The translations under genes and the position numbers were made by a program. The notes beneath the pieces were generated by a model, which was given only the letters and a program-made list of their open reading frames with translations, did no database searches and was not told where the DNA came from. Positions 17,706-27,332 of a stretch of DNA of 64,000 bases are shown in pieces. The stretch is from NCBI RefSeq assembly GCF_028823535.1, contig NZ_JAQIYM010000009.1:186001-250000 (forward strand), in the 5' to 3' direction. This stretch comes from Pseudomonas serbica (GTDB taxonomy: Bacteria; Pseudomonadota; Gammaproteobacteria; Pseudomonadales; Pseudomonadaceae). How positions within the stretch are numbered: position 1 is the first letter of the stretch; each line of letters starts with the position of its first letter.

Positions 17706-18377
17706 TTACCTCTTGCGTAATACGTAAACTCGCCACATGGCATAGAGCGGCAAAAAGTCGAGTCGTTCCTGAATACGGAAACCTGCCTGCTCAAATTCTT
17801 TTTCTACAACAGCCGCCGGTAACACAAATCGGTTTTGGTAACCTTCCTGCCCACGGGTTTTTTCCGCGCGCTTGCGTTTCCAGGCCTTGAAGTTGCCATC
17901 GACCCATAGCGAGAGGATGACGCTGTCACGGCTGACGCGCTCGAATTCGCGCAGGATCGCCAGTCTATGCTGGGCTTCACCGATGTGGTGGAGCAAACGC
18001 ATGCAGAAAATACTGTCGACAGCGTTATCCGGCAGGGCGATGTCGAACGCAGACGTCTGCAAGGGTTGTACCCGTTTCACCACTTCAGCCGGTTGCGACT
18101 GTGTAGCGATCTTGATCATGGACTCGGAGTTGTCGGCACCGATGATCACGCGGTTAGGTTTTTCCGCCAGCATTGGCCAGAAACGCCCCGCACCGCACGG
18201 CAGATCGAGGACCAGGCCCGGCTCGCCGACCAACGTCAGCGCCTTGCGCGCCATTTGTACGTCACGCCAGTGGGACAGGCGGCGACCCACGCCATCCTTA
18301 TGCTTTTGCAGGTAACGTTGGGCGTGTTGATCGTCGTACTTGTTGGAAAAATCCAGTTTGATCGGTCCATCCACCAT
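17706..18377 (-). CDS. Class I SAM-dependent methyltransferase in the ColRS-linked operon
   Basis: The 223-residue protein has the SAM-binding motif I LDLPCGAGRFWPML, then an acidic loop (VIIGADNSESM) and a motif IV-type segment (DNAVDSIFCMRLLHHIG). The start is placed at ATG 18377 (MVDGPIKLDF) because AGGAGA sits 8 bases upstream; an in-frame upstream extension to 18422 has no such site. Length and position match the orf222 methyltransferase reported beside colRS and wapQ in P. fluorescens. The acceptor is unknown, although lipopolysaccharide or an envelope lipid is plausible. Confidence 0.8.
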   Translation of the reverse strand: MVDGPIKLDFSNKYDDQHAQRYLQKHKDGVGRRLSHWRDVQMARKALTLVGEPGLVLDLPCGAGRFWPMLAEKPNRVIIGADNSESMIKIATQSQPAEVVKRVQPLQTSAFDIALPDNAVDSIFCMRLLHHIGEAQHRLAILREFERVSRDSVILSLWVDGNFKAWKRKRAEKTRGQEGYQNRFVLPAAVVEKEFEQAGFRIQERLDFLPLYAMWRVYVLRKR

Positions 18378-18509
18378 CTTTAATGTCTCCTGAGCTTCTG
18401 ATCCGACCACCTTAGGTAGCAATGTGTCGGTTTCAAGTCATGCAATTGTGAAAAATTCGTGACAGCAAACCCAGAATCGTTTCGAAATCTTACAAGACGA
18501 CGAAACCGA

Positions 18510-19793
18510 TCAACTCACATTGGCTGGATGGAACTGCACCTGAAAACGACAGCCATTGGGCTCCATGGTCGTCAGGGTGACGCTCCAGCCCTGGTTTTCA
18601 CAAATCCGTTGTACTAACGATAGTCCAAGCCCGAGGCCTTCTCCGCGCTTCTCGTTACCTCTCACGAAAGGTTCGAACATCGCTTCGCGTTTTTCCTCCG
18701 GAATGCCCACGCCACTGTCCTCGACCATGAACCCCATGGGCAGCAGTGTGAGTCGGATAAACCCCCGGTCGGTGTAATGCAGCGCATTACGCAGCAAGTT
18801 GCCCATGACGGCATGCAGAAGTGTCGCGTTGTAACGTGTATCGCTTGGGTTTCCCCAGTCGACGACCAGCTTGAGACCTTTGGCCTCGATCGGCTGGCGC
18901 CACAGGCTGATCAACCCATCGGCCACTTCGCCCAAGGTCTGCTGCGCAGACATGCTGGCATCTTCGCGCTGGGCGCGGGCCAGCATCAGGAAGGTTTGTA
19001 CCAACTCGCGCATTTCTTCGCTGGCGCGGGCAATTCGCTCGACCTGAGCACGGCCGCGCTGATCGATGCCGGGGTTTTCCAGCAGCAGCTCGCAGGAACT
19101 GGCCAGCACCATCAAGGGCGTGCGCAGTTCATGACTGACGTCACTGGTGAACATGCGTTCGCGGGTCAGTGCCTGGCGCAAACGGCCGAGGGTAGCGTCG
19201 AAGGCCACGGCCAGCTCACCCACTTCATCGGCCGCGTAGTCGGGCGCCAGCGGCGGCGCCAGGCCCAGCAACTGATCACGATGACGAACCTGCCGGGCCA
19301 GCCTGACCACCGGCGCCATTACCTTGCGTGCCAGCACCCAGCCGAGGAAGACCGCCAGCGCCAGACTCAGCACGAACCCCACCAGCACCACGGCAAACAG
19401 CACTCGCTCGCGTTCTTCGAAATCACTCTGGTCCTGCAACAGCACATACCGCCGGCCGTCGACTACTTCGACCATCGCGTGATACGACAACTGCTCGCGA
19501 AAAACCTCATGAAAACCCGGATCCAGATGCCGCAGATCCTTGGGCAGGTCGAAATCGCCCGGCCCGCCGCTGAAATAGAACAGCTGGTCCGGTTCCGGGC
19601 GATGGCTCCAGTCCGAGACGTTATCCATCAGCAACAGGCGCTGCAAATCACCGCCCAGGCCCGCCGAGATCAGCTTTTCTTCCACCAGGTGCACGGTGGC
19701 GACGATGCCCATGGCGAAAGCGCCCGCCACCAGCGCGCTCATCAGCGCAAAGGCAATGATGATCCGTTGCGAAAGGCTCTGTTTAAACTCCAT
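18510..19793 (-). CDS. colS: ColS sensor histidine kinase
   Basis: The 427-residue kinase has transmembrane helices near 11-33 and 131-155, a periplasmic sensor of about 97 residues, a HAMP domain, a HisKA domain with H221 (DVSHELRTP) and a HATPase domain (N box NLLRNALHY, G boxes DSGVGIPEE and GEGLGLGLSL). The periplasmic part carries E38, E96, E126 and E129 (EERE forms ExxE), the acidic residues I remember as needed for zinc and iron(III) sensing in P. putida ColS. Translation begins inside colR (11-bp overlap), so the pair is coupled. It phosphorylates ColR to adjust envelope genes. Confidence 0.92.
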   Translation of the reverse strand: MEFKQSLSQRIIIAFALMSALVAGAFAMGIVATVHLVEEKLISAGLGGDLQRLLLMDNVSDWSHRPEPDQLFYFSGGPGDFDLPKDLRHLDPGFHEVFREQLSYHAMVEVVDGRRYVLLQDQSDFEERERVLFAVVLVGFVLSLALAVFLGWVLARKVMAPVVRLARQVRHRDQLLGLAPPLAPDYAADEVGELAVAFDATLGRLRQALTRERMFTSDVSHELRTPLMVLASSCELLLENPGIDQRGRAQVERIARASEEMRELVQTFLMLARAQREDASMSAQQTLGEVADGLISLWRQPIEAKGLKLVVDWGNPSDTRYNATLLHAVMGNLLRNALHYTDRGFIRLTLLPMGFMVEDSGVGIPEEKREAMFEPFVRGNEKRGEGLGLGLSLVQRICENQGWSVTLTTMEPNGCRFQVQFHPANVS

Positions 19794-20466
19794 CACGCCC
19801 CTCGGCCAGGCGGTAACCCACACCGTGCACGGTTTGCAGCAACGGTTTGGCAAACGGCTTGTCGATCACCTGGCGCAATTGATGGACGTGGCTGCGCAGG
19901 CTGTCGCTGTCCGGGCAGTCATCGCCCCACAGGGCTTCTTCGAGAATTTCCCGGCGCAGTACATGCGGGCTCTTCTGCATCAGGACCGCCAGCAACTTCA
20001 GGCCCACCGGGTTGAGTTTGAGCAATCGGCCTTCGCGGGTGACTTCCAGGGTGTCGAGGTCATAACTCAGGTCGCCGACTTGCAAGGTCCGGCGACCGCC
20101 CCCTTGGGTGCGCCGCATGACCGCTTCGATTCGCGCCGCCAACTCAGACAAGGCGAAGGGTTTGATCAGGTAATCGTCGGCACCGGACTTGAAGCCTTGC
20201 AGCCGGTCGTCCAGCTGATCGCGAGCGGTGAGCATGATCACCGGGGTATCGCGTCGGGCATCTTCGCGCAGGCGCTTGCACAGCGTGTAGCCGTCGATGC
20301 CGGGCAGCATGATATCGAGCACGATCAAGTCGTAATGCTCGGTGGCCGCCAGGTGCAGGCCCGACAAACCGTCCTGTGCGCAATCCACGGTGTAGCCCTT
20401 GAGTCCCAGGTAATCGGCCAGGTTGGCCAGGATATCGCGGTTGTCTTCAACCAATAAAATTCGCAT
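19783..20466 (-). CDS. colR: ColR response regulator
   Basis: This is a 227-residue OmpR-family regulator: receiver domain with phospho-acceptor D51 (LIVLDIMLPG), K101-type lysine in LIKPF, and a C-terminal winged helix ending in a VHGVGYRL wing. The start is ATG 20466, not the in-frame ATG 20472, because GGAGGAG is about 7 bases before the former and touches the latter. This gives MRILLVEDNRD, the known ColR N-terminus and length. It regulates envelope maintenance genes with ColS. A fitting ColR box lies in the divergent promoter region, upstream of the PAP2 gene. Confidence 0.93.
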   Translation of the reverse strand: MRILLVEDNRDILANLADYLGLKGYTVDCAQDGLSGLHLAATEHYDLIVLDIMLPGIDGYTLCKRLREDARRDTPVIMLTARDQLDDRLQGFKSGADDYLIKPFALSELAARIEAVMRRTQGGGRRTLQVGDLSYDLDTLEVTREGRLLKLNPVGLKLLAVLMQKSPHVLRREILEEALWGDDCPDSDSLRSHVHQLRQVIDKPFAKPLLQTVHGVGYRLAEGRDGV

Positions 20467-20583
20467 GGGCATCTCCTCCGTAAACAGTTACGGCCGTCTT
20501 GGCCCGCGCAGCTTAAGGCCAAGTGTGGCTCAGGGCCAGGGTTGCGTGCAGTCGTTTATTTGGCGAAATGGCCGACTCGCGCC

Positions 20584-20599
20584 TCAACGGTTTTTTCAC
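20584..20599 (+). promoter_or_regulatory. Putative ColR-binding site upstream of the PAP2 gene
   Basis: TCAACGGTTTTTTCAC matches at every position the ColR consensus I remember from P. putida, YYNASNNYTTTTTCAC. It lies 87-102 bases upstream of the PAP2 start and 118 bases from colR. The PAP2 gene beside colR is a known ColR target in P. putida. Confidence 0.7.
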
Positions 20600-20685
20600 T
20601 ATCGGTTCACGGCTTGACGACACGAGAGAGCGCATGCTCCGCGCGGCTGCGCATTCAAGAACATTTCACTGACCAAGGATCCGCC

Positions 20686-21429
20686 ATGGTTTCGATCTCT
20701 GCACGCCCCGCTTCTCGCCCGCTCAACTTCTGGGTGTGCGTGGGTGTTCCCGCCGTTGCAGCAATCATTCTGGTATTGCTCGAACTGACGACCCTGGACA
20801 TGGACCTGGCCAGGCTGTTCTACGACCCGGTCGCCGGGGGATTCATCGGGCGGCACAGTTACTTCCTGGAAACCGTCCTGCATGACCGGGCCAAGCAGAT
20901 GGTCATCGCATTCTCGGTGCTGGCTATCCTCGGCTTTGCCGGTTCGTTCTTCATGGCCCGGCTCCAACCGTTCAAGCGCGAATTGGGTTGTCTGGTGCTG
21001 TCCCTGGGGCTGGCGACGTCTTTCGTTACCCCGATGAAAGCGGTAACGGCGGTGCAATGCCCATGGAGCCTTGAGCAGTTCGGCGGTCACGAGACCTACA
21101 GCGAGTTGTTGAGCCCGCGTCCGGCCACGGAAAAACCGGGTCGGTGCTGGCCTGGCGGTCATGCCGCGACGGGTTTCACCCTGTTTGCGCTGTTCTTCGT
21201 GTTGCGTGATCGCCGTCCCCGCATGGCACGCGCGGCGCTGGTTTTCGCCTTCGCCCTGGGTTCGGTGTTTTCCATCGGCCGGATGCTGCAGGGGGCACAT
21301 TTTTTCTCGCATAACGTGTGGACGGCGGTGTTCTGCTGGCTGATCTGCCTGGGGTCGTATTATTGGGTGCTGTACCGGCCGGCGGTGAAGGCTGAGCCGG
21401 CGGTTGAAGCGCGACCTGCCAGCGCCTGA
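20686..21429 (+). CDS. PAP2-family membrane phosphatase
   Basis: This 247-residue integral membrane protein has about five to six helices and a PAP2-type active site of the CPW subfamily: KAVTAVQCPW, PGGHAATGF (histidine of the second motif) and GRMLQGAHFFSHN (third motif histidine). Such enzymes remove phosphate from lipid A, undecaprenyl pyrophosphate or phosphatidyl lipids at the outer face of the inner membrane; which one is not readable here. ATG 20686 with AAGGAT upstream is preferred over a long in-frame extension to 20542, which would run through the ColR box. It is divergent from colRS and probably ColR-controlled. Confidence 0.82.
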   Translation: MVSISARPASRPLNFWVCVGVPAVAAIILVLLELTTLDMDLARLFYDPVAGGFIGRHSYFLETVLHDRAKQMVIAFSVLAILGFAGSFFMARLQPFKRELGCLVLSLGLATSFVTPMKAVTAVQCPWSLEQFGGHETYSELLSPRPATEKPGRCWPGGHAATGFTLFALFFVLRDRRPRMARAALVFAFALGSVFSIGRMLQGAHFFSHNVWTAVFCWLICLGSYYWVLYRPAVKAEPAVEARPASA

Positions 21430-21462
21430 CAGCGGTCTTTTAGTCTCGAATTGAAGCCAATA

Positions 21463-21496
21463 AAAAACCCCGCCAGCTTTCGCCGGCGGGGTTTTT
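21463..21496. terminator. Bidirectional terminator between PAP2 gene and groEL
   Basis: AAAAACCCCGCC and the inverted GGCGGGGTTTTT form a GC-rich stem with tracts of A and T outside it. It serves the two convergent genes. Confidence 0.88.
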
Positions 21497-21517
21497 CAAT
21501 ACAGGGGTAAGGCTGGC

Positions 21518-23164
<1,647 letters not shown>

Positions 23165-23213
23165 GATCGATATTCCTTAAATACTTTGTAGTAACGGGAA
23201 AATGAGCGGGTAA

Positions 23214-23507
23214 TCAGCCTTCGACAACAGCGAGGATTTCGTTCTCGCTCATTACCAGCAGGTCTTCGCCGTCGACTTTCACAGTGTTGCTGCCGGAGTA
23301 AGGACCGAACACAACCTTGTCGCCCACTTTCACGGACAGTGCACGCACTTCACCGTTTTCCAGTACGCGGCCGGTGCCGACAGCGAGGATCTCGCCGCTG
23401 TTGGCTTTCTCAGCAGCCGAACCTGGCAGGACGATACCGCCAGCGGTTTTCTTTTCTTCTTCGCTGCGACGGATGACGACGCGGTCATGCAGAGGACGAA
23501 GCTTCAT
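23214..23507 (-). CDS. groES: 10-kDa co-chaperonin GroES
   Basis: The 97-residue protein starts MKLRPLHDRVVIRR and contains the GroEL-contacting mobile loop (EEEKKTAGGIVLPGSAAEK) and the roof hairpin YSGSNTVKVDGEDLLV. It caps the GroEL ring. It is the first gene of the operon, preceded by an A/G-rich ribosome binding site (GGAGAGAT) and a heat-shock-type promoter further upstream. Confidence 0.98.
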   Translation of the reverse strand: MKLRPLHDRVVIRRSEEEKKTAGGIVLPGSAAEKANSGEILAVGTGRVLENGEVRALSVKVGDKVVFGPYSGSNTVKVDGEDLLVMSENEILAVVEG

Positions 23508-23650
23508 TGTCGATCTCTCCTAATTGTGGTTTTCATCGGCCGGTGTAGTCCCGGCGGGTTTAACAAAGTCCGGCGGTGCCGGGTGCGGTTCGTCGAGCGA
23601 ACCGCGGAAGTCTGTCTGGCGTGTTCGCCAGAAACCTTGCGGTGACCGTT

Positions 23651-23680
23651 ACATAAGGGCGTACAAGCTGATTACAAGGG
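23651..23680 (-). promoter_or_regulatory. Possible sigma-32 (RpoH) promoter of groESL
   Basis: Read on the minus strand, CCCTTGTAA (complement of 23672-23680) fits the sigma-32 -35 element CTTGAAA with one mismatch. CCCTTATGT (complement of 23651-23659) resembles the CCCCATNT -10, with 12-13 bases between. It lies about 145 bases before groES. No CIRCE element was seen. Confidence 0.45.
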
Positions 23681-23721
23681 CGGGGATCGAAAATTTTTTA
23701 CGTCGATCTACCGAAAACGAA

Positions 23722-23743
23722 CACGGCACCCGAAGGTGCCGTG
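23722..23743 (-). terminator. Terminator-like hairpin after fxsA
   Basis: CACGGCACC and GGTGCCGTG form a 9-bp stem with a CGAA loop; on the minus strand it is followed by a moderately T-rich run. Confidence 0.6.
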
Positions 23744-23756
23744 TGCAGGTGACGTA

Positions 23757-24233
23757 TCACTTGGTATCGCGGTGTTCAAACTCGCCTTCGATCACATTGG
23801 GCTCGCGACCGAGCGGCTCGCGGGGTGCCGGGCCGCCACGGGGCTGGAGATCATCGGCGAAGGCACGCTGGCGGATCGCTTGTTCCTCGGCACGTTGGCG
23901 CATTTTGTTGGCCAGCAGGCGACGGCTGATCGGCAGCAGCATGATCAGGCCGATCACATCGCTGATGAAGCCTGGAAGGATCAACAGACCACCGGCCAAT
24001 GCCAGCATCAGGCCCTCGAGCATGGTCTGGGCGGGCAGCTCGCCGCGGTTCAGGCTTTCACGGGCACGCAGCGCCGTCGCCAAGCCGGCGATGCGTAGCA
24101 CGAACACACCGAACATCGAGCCGAGAATGATCAGCAGCAGGGCCGGGAAAAACCCGATCGCCCCTGCCACCTTGACGAATACGAACAGCTCCAACACCGG
24201 GAACAGCAGAAAGAGCAACAAAAAAGGGCGCAT
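23757..24233 (-). CDS. fxsA: FxsA-family membrane protein
   Basis: The 158-residue protein has about three to four hydrophobic helices (MRPFLLLFLLFPVLELFVFV, ALLLIILGSMFGVFVL, GGLLILPGFISDVIGLIMLLP) and a charged Pro-rich tail. FxsA is known for relieving F-plasmid exclusion of phage T7 in E. coli; its normal role is unclear. The start is ATG 24233, since GAGGAAA precedes it by about 8 bases and the in-frame TTG at 24248 overlaps that site. Its place upstream of groES matches PA4387. Confidence 0.88.
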   Translation of the reverse strand: MRPFLLLFLLFPVLELFVFVKVAGAIGFFPALLLIILGSMFGVFVLRIAGLATALRARESLNRGELPAQTMLEGLMLALAGGLLILPGFISDVIGLIMLLPISRRLLANKMRQRAEEQAIRQRAFADDLQPRGGPAPREPLGREPNVIEGEFEHRDTK

Positions 24234-24299
24234 CAAATGTTTCCTCAACGCAAGAATGCCTTGCCAGTAATCCTTAGATGACGTCGCCGTTTCGTGAAT

Positions 24300-25031
24300 T
24301 CAAGCGTCGGCCACTGCATTTTTCGGCCAATGCTCGGCGTGAGCCAGGAAAACCAAGGCTTCGCGAACTTGTGTCGGCGTATTACAAGGCGCTTGAAACG
24401 GCAACCAGTGCAACCCCTGGCCGATGAGCAGGTGCATGCCTTCGCTGTCGATGCCCACCAGCCTGGCCGGCGAGGTTTTCGGCAGGCCGGCCAGCTCGAC
24501 GTAATGGGCGATGGCCTTGGCGTGATCGGCGTTCATGTGCTCGACCATGCTCAGCTCAGCCTTGCCGGCAAAGGGGTTGGCCAAGGTCAACTCGTTGACC
24601 CAGTGGATCGCGCCAAACCCGCCGATGTAGCGATGGCGCACCGGCTTGAGCACCCAGAAATCGAAATCGTGGGCCTTGTGATAGCTCTGCGAATCCGGGA
24701 AGTAGCGGTAGTAACGTTCGGCGGCGGCTTCGATGGCAGCCTCGTCTTCGATCTGTTGCGCCTCGGCCAGGTAGGTCAGGCGACCAACGGCCTGGACGTC
24801 CTCGGCCCCACGCTCGCCTACGAACAGCGAGCATTTTGGATCCTTTTGCAGGTTGTGGGTGTGCTGGGCGATGCGGCTGATCAGGATCAGCGGCCGGCCG
24901 AGCGCGTCCAGGCAGTACGGAACCACGGAGCCAAACGGAAAACCGGGCATCGATTTTGAGTGTGTCGAGAGCACCCCACGGTATTCCTTGAGGAGCAATT
25001 CTCGTGCATGCTTAGCCGCTTCAACGCTCAA
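24300..25031 (-). CDS. HugZ-like heme/flavin-fold protein (pyridoxamine-oxidase fold + DUF2470)
   Basis: The 243-residue protein has an N-terminal split-barrel of the pyridoxamine-phosphate oxidase type (GFPFGSVVPYCLDALGRPLILIS, then LQKDPKCSLFVGER) and a C-terminal DUF2470 segment (MVEHMNADHAKAIAHYVEL). This pairing occurs in HugZ-type heme-degrading proteins. A heme or flavin role is inferred from family only. The start is TTG at 25029-25031, with AAGGAGT six bases upstream. It is a separate unit, oriented with groESL and fxsA. Confidence 0.75.
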   Translation of the reverse strand: MSVEAAKHARELLLKEYRGVLSTHSKSMPGFPFGSVVPYCLDALGRPLILISRIAQHTHNLQKDPKCSLFVGERGAEDVQAVGRLTYLAEAQQIEDEAAIEAAAERYYRYFPDSQSYHKAHDFDFWVLKPVRHRYIGGFGAIHWVNELTLANPFAGKAELSMVEHMNADHAKAIAHYVELAGLPKTSPARLVGIDSEGMHLLIGQGLHWLPFQAPCNTPTQVREALVFLAHAEHWPKNAVADA

Positions 25032-25196
25032 TTTATGACTCCTTATTAAGAATCCGTCGGGAAAACGGACAGGCTGCTGATGGAAGTTTCAGCAAGCCAT
25101 CGGGGCAGTTCTCATGTGCAGCCGGGCCACTTCAGGCGCAGATCGAGAGGCTCTCTAAAGGAAACCAACCAGACCTGCCTTCGGGGGCCATGCGAA

Positions 25197-25955
25197 ATGC
25201 AACTCACTGACAAAGTAATCATTATCACTGGCGGTTGCCAGGGTCTAGGGCGCTCCATGGCCGAGTATTTCGCCGCCAAGGGCGTGAAGCTGGCGCTGGT
25301 GGACCTCAACCAGGAAAAGCTCGACGACACCGTCGCTGCCTGCACGGCCATGGGCGTCGAAGCCCGCGCCTACCTGTGCAACGTCGCCAATGAAGAGCAA
25401 GTGAGCCACATGGTCGCCCAGGTCGCCGACGACTTCGGTGCGATCCATGGCCTGATCAACAACGCCGGGATCTTGCGTGACGGCTTGCTGCTCAAGGTCA
25501 AGGATGGCGAAATGACCAAGATGAGCCTGGCCCAGTGGCAGGCGGTCATCGACGTCAACCTGACTGGCGTATTCCTGTGCACCCGTGAAGTCGCGGCGAA
25601 AATGGTCGAGCTGAACAACAGCGGCGCGATCATCAATATCTCGTCGATTTCCCGTGCCGGCAACGTCGGCCAGACCAACTATTCCGCCGCCAAGGCCGGT
25701 GTCGCCGCCGCGACCGTGACCTGGGCCAAGGAGCTGGCGCGCTACGGCATTCGCGTGGCCGGCATTGCACCAGGCTTCATCGAAACCGAAATGACCCTGG
25801 GCATGAAGCCTGAAGCGCTGGAGAAGATGACGTCGGGGATTCCGCTCAAGCGTATGGGCAAGCCGGTAGAAATCGCCCAATCGGCGGCTTACATCTTCGA
25901 AAACGACTACTACACCGGTCGGATCCTGGAGCTGGATGGCGGGTTGCGTATCTAA
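25197..25955 (+). CDS. Short-chain dehydrogenase/reductase (FabG-like)
   Basis: The 252-residue protein has a Rossmann fold with the cofactor motif TGGCQGLG near the N-terminus, the structural NNAG motif, and the catalytic Ser, Tyr and Lys in ISSISRAGNVGQTNYSAAKAG. The segment LVDLNQEKL after beta-2 suggests NAD(H) preference, as the acidic residue there disfavors NADP. It resembles 3-oxoacyl-ACP reductases and corresponds to PA4389 by order, but the substrate is unknown. ATG 25197 is chosen over a long in-frame extension to 25080 that lacks SDR sequence. Confidence 0.85.
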   Translation: MQLTDKVIIITGGCQGLGRSMAEYFAAKGVKLALVDLNQEKLDDTVAACTAMGVEARAYLCNVANEEQVSHMVAQVADDFGAIHGLINNAGILRDGLLLKVKDGEMTKMSLAQWQAVIDVNLTGVFLCTREVAAKMVELNNSGAIINISSISRAGNVGQTNYSAAKAGVAAATVTWAKELARYGIRVAGIAPGFIETEMTLGMKPEALEKMTSGIPLKRMGKPVEIAQSAAYIFENDYYTGRILELDGGLRI

Positions 25956-25971
25956 GGGCACCACAAGACAA

Positions 25972-26061
25972 CTGTGGGAGCGGGCTTGCTCGCGAAGGCG
26001 TTAGGTCAGTCAACTTATGTATTGATGACACACCGCAATCGCGAGCAAGCGCGCTCCCATC
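25972..26061. repeat. REP-like inverted repeat pair between convergent genes
   Basis: CTGTGGGAGCGGGCTTGCTC at 25972-25991 is mirrored by GAGCAAGCGCGCTCCCAT near 26043-26060. It lies between the convergent SDR and mrp genes and may act as a two-way transcript end, as no other terminator is visible. Confidence 0.85.
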
Positions 26062-26085
26062 ATTGGATCGCGTTTCTTCAGCCAA

Positions 26086-27180
26086 TCAATCGTCGCTGAT
26101 GGTGATATTCGGCATTGCCGGCGATACCGCTTCCTGCAACACGATCCGCGCGCCGACATGACGGGCCAGTTCCTGGTAGACCAGGGCGATCGGGCTGTCA
26201 GGCTCGGCGATCACCGTTGGCTTGCCGCCATCGGCCTGTTCGCGGATGGCCATCGCCAGCGGCAACGAAGCCAGCAGCTCGACGCCGTACTGATTGGCCA
26301 GCTTCACCCCGCCGCCCTCGCCGAACAGATGCTCGGCATGCCCGCAGTTCGAGCAGATGTGCACGGCCATGTTTTCCACCACGCCCAGCACCGGGATGTT
26401 GACCTTGCGGAACATTTCCACGCCCTTGCGTGCGTCCAGCAGTGCCAGGTCCTGTGGCGTGGTCACAATCACCGCTCCGGCCACCGGGACTTTCTGCGCC
26501 AGGGTCAGCTGGATATCGCCGGTGCCTGGCGGCATGTCGATGACCAGGTAGTCCAGGTCGCCCCACGCGGTTTGCGTCACCAGTTGCAGCAATGCACCGG
26601 AAACCATCGGCCCGCGCCAGACCATCGGCGTGTTGTCGTCGGTCAGGAACGCCATGGACATCACTTCGACGCCGTGGGACTGAATCGGCACGAACCATTT
26701 CTGGTCCTTGATCTGCGGCCGGGTGCCTTCGGCAATACCGAACATGATGCCCTGGCTCGGACCGTAGATGTCCGCATCGAGAATCCCGACCTTGGCGCCT
26801 TCGCGGGCCAGGGCCAGCGCGAGGTTGGCGGCGGTGGTGGATTTGCCCACGCCGCCCTTGCCGGACGCCACGGCCACGACGTTCTTGACGTTGGCCAGGC
26901 CCGGGATCTGGGCCTGGGCCTTGTGCGCGGCGATCACACTGGTGATCTCGACGCGGGCAGCGCTGACACCGTCAAGGCCTTCAATAGCCATTTGCAGCAT
27001 CTGCGACCAGCCACTCTTGAACAAACCGGCGGCATAACCCAGTTCCAGCTGCACGCTGACGCGGTCGCCCTGGATCTCGATGTTGCGCACGCAACCGGCG
27101 CTGACCGGATCCTGGTTCAGATAGGGGTCGGTGTATTGGCGAAGGACGGCTTCCACCGCTGCACGATTGACGGCGCTCAT
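26086..27180 (-). CDS. apbC: Mrp/ApbC iron-sulfur carrier ATPase
   Basis: The 364-residue protein has an N-terminal DUF59 (MIP18-like) domain, then a deviant Walker A motif in ASGKGGVGKSTTAANLALAL, Walker B-like LDADIYGPSQG, DMPPGTGD, and the Cys pair CSNC that holds a bridging 4Fe-4S cluster in the dimer. It carries or inserts Fe-S clusters in the cytosol. ATG 27180 is used; the in-frame TTG at 27186 would leave no room for the GGAG site. It is divergent from metG, an arrangement shared with PA3481/PA3482. Confidence 0.93.
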   Translation of the reverse strand: MSAVNRAAVEAVLRQYTDPYLNQDPVSAGCVRNIEIQGDRVSVQLELGYAAGLFKSGWSQMLQMAIEGLDGVSAARVEITSVIAAHKAQAQIPGLANVKNVVAVASGKGGVGKSTTAANLALALAREGAKVGILDADIYGPSQGIMFGIAEGTRPQIKDQKWFVPIQSHGVEVMSMAFLTDDNTPMVWRGPMVSGALLQLVTQTAWGDLDYLVIDMPPGTGDIQLTLAQKVPVAGAVIVTTPQDLALLDARKGVEMFRKVNIPVLGVVENMAVHICSNCGHAEHLFGEGGGVKLANQYGVELLASLPLAMAIREQADGGKPTVIAEPDSPIALVYQELARHVGARIVLQEAVSPAMPNITISDD

Positions 27181-27332
27181 GGGCAACTCCGAAACAAGAC
27201 TGGGAAAAGATGGCGGGTATCCTACCCCTTCTGTCTTCCGGACGGCATGCCCGGCAACGATTTGCAGGGGTGAAATATCTTTGCCGGCGCTTTATAGTGG
27301 CCGACCTCCGTTTCATCAAGTAGCCGAGCCCC

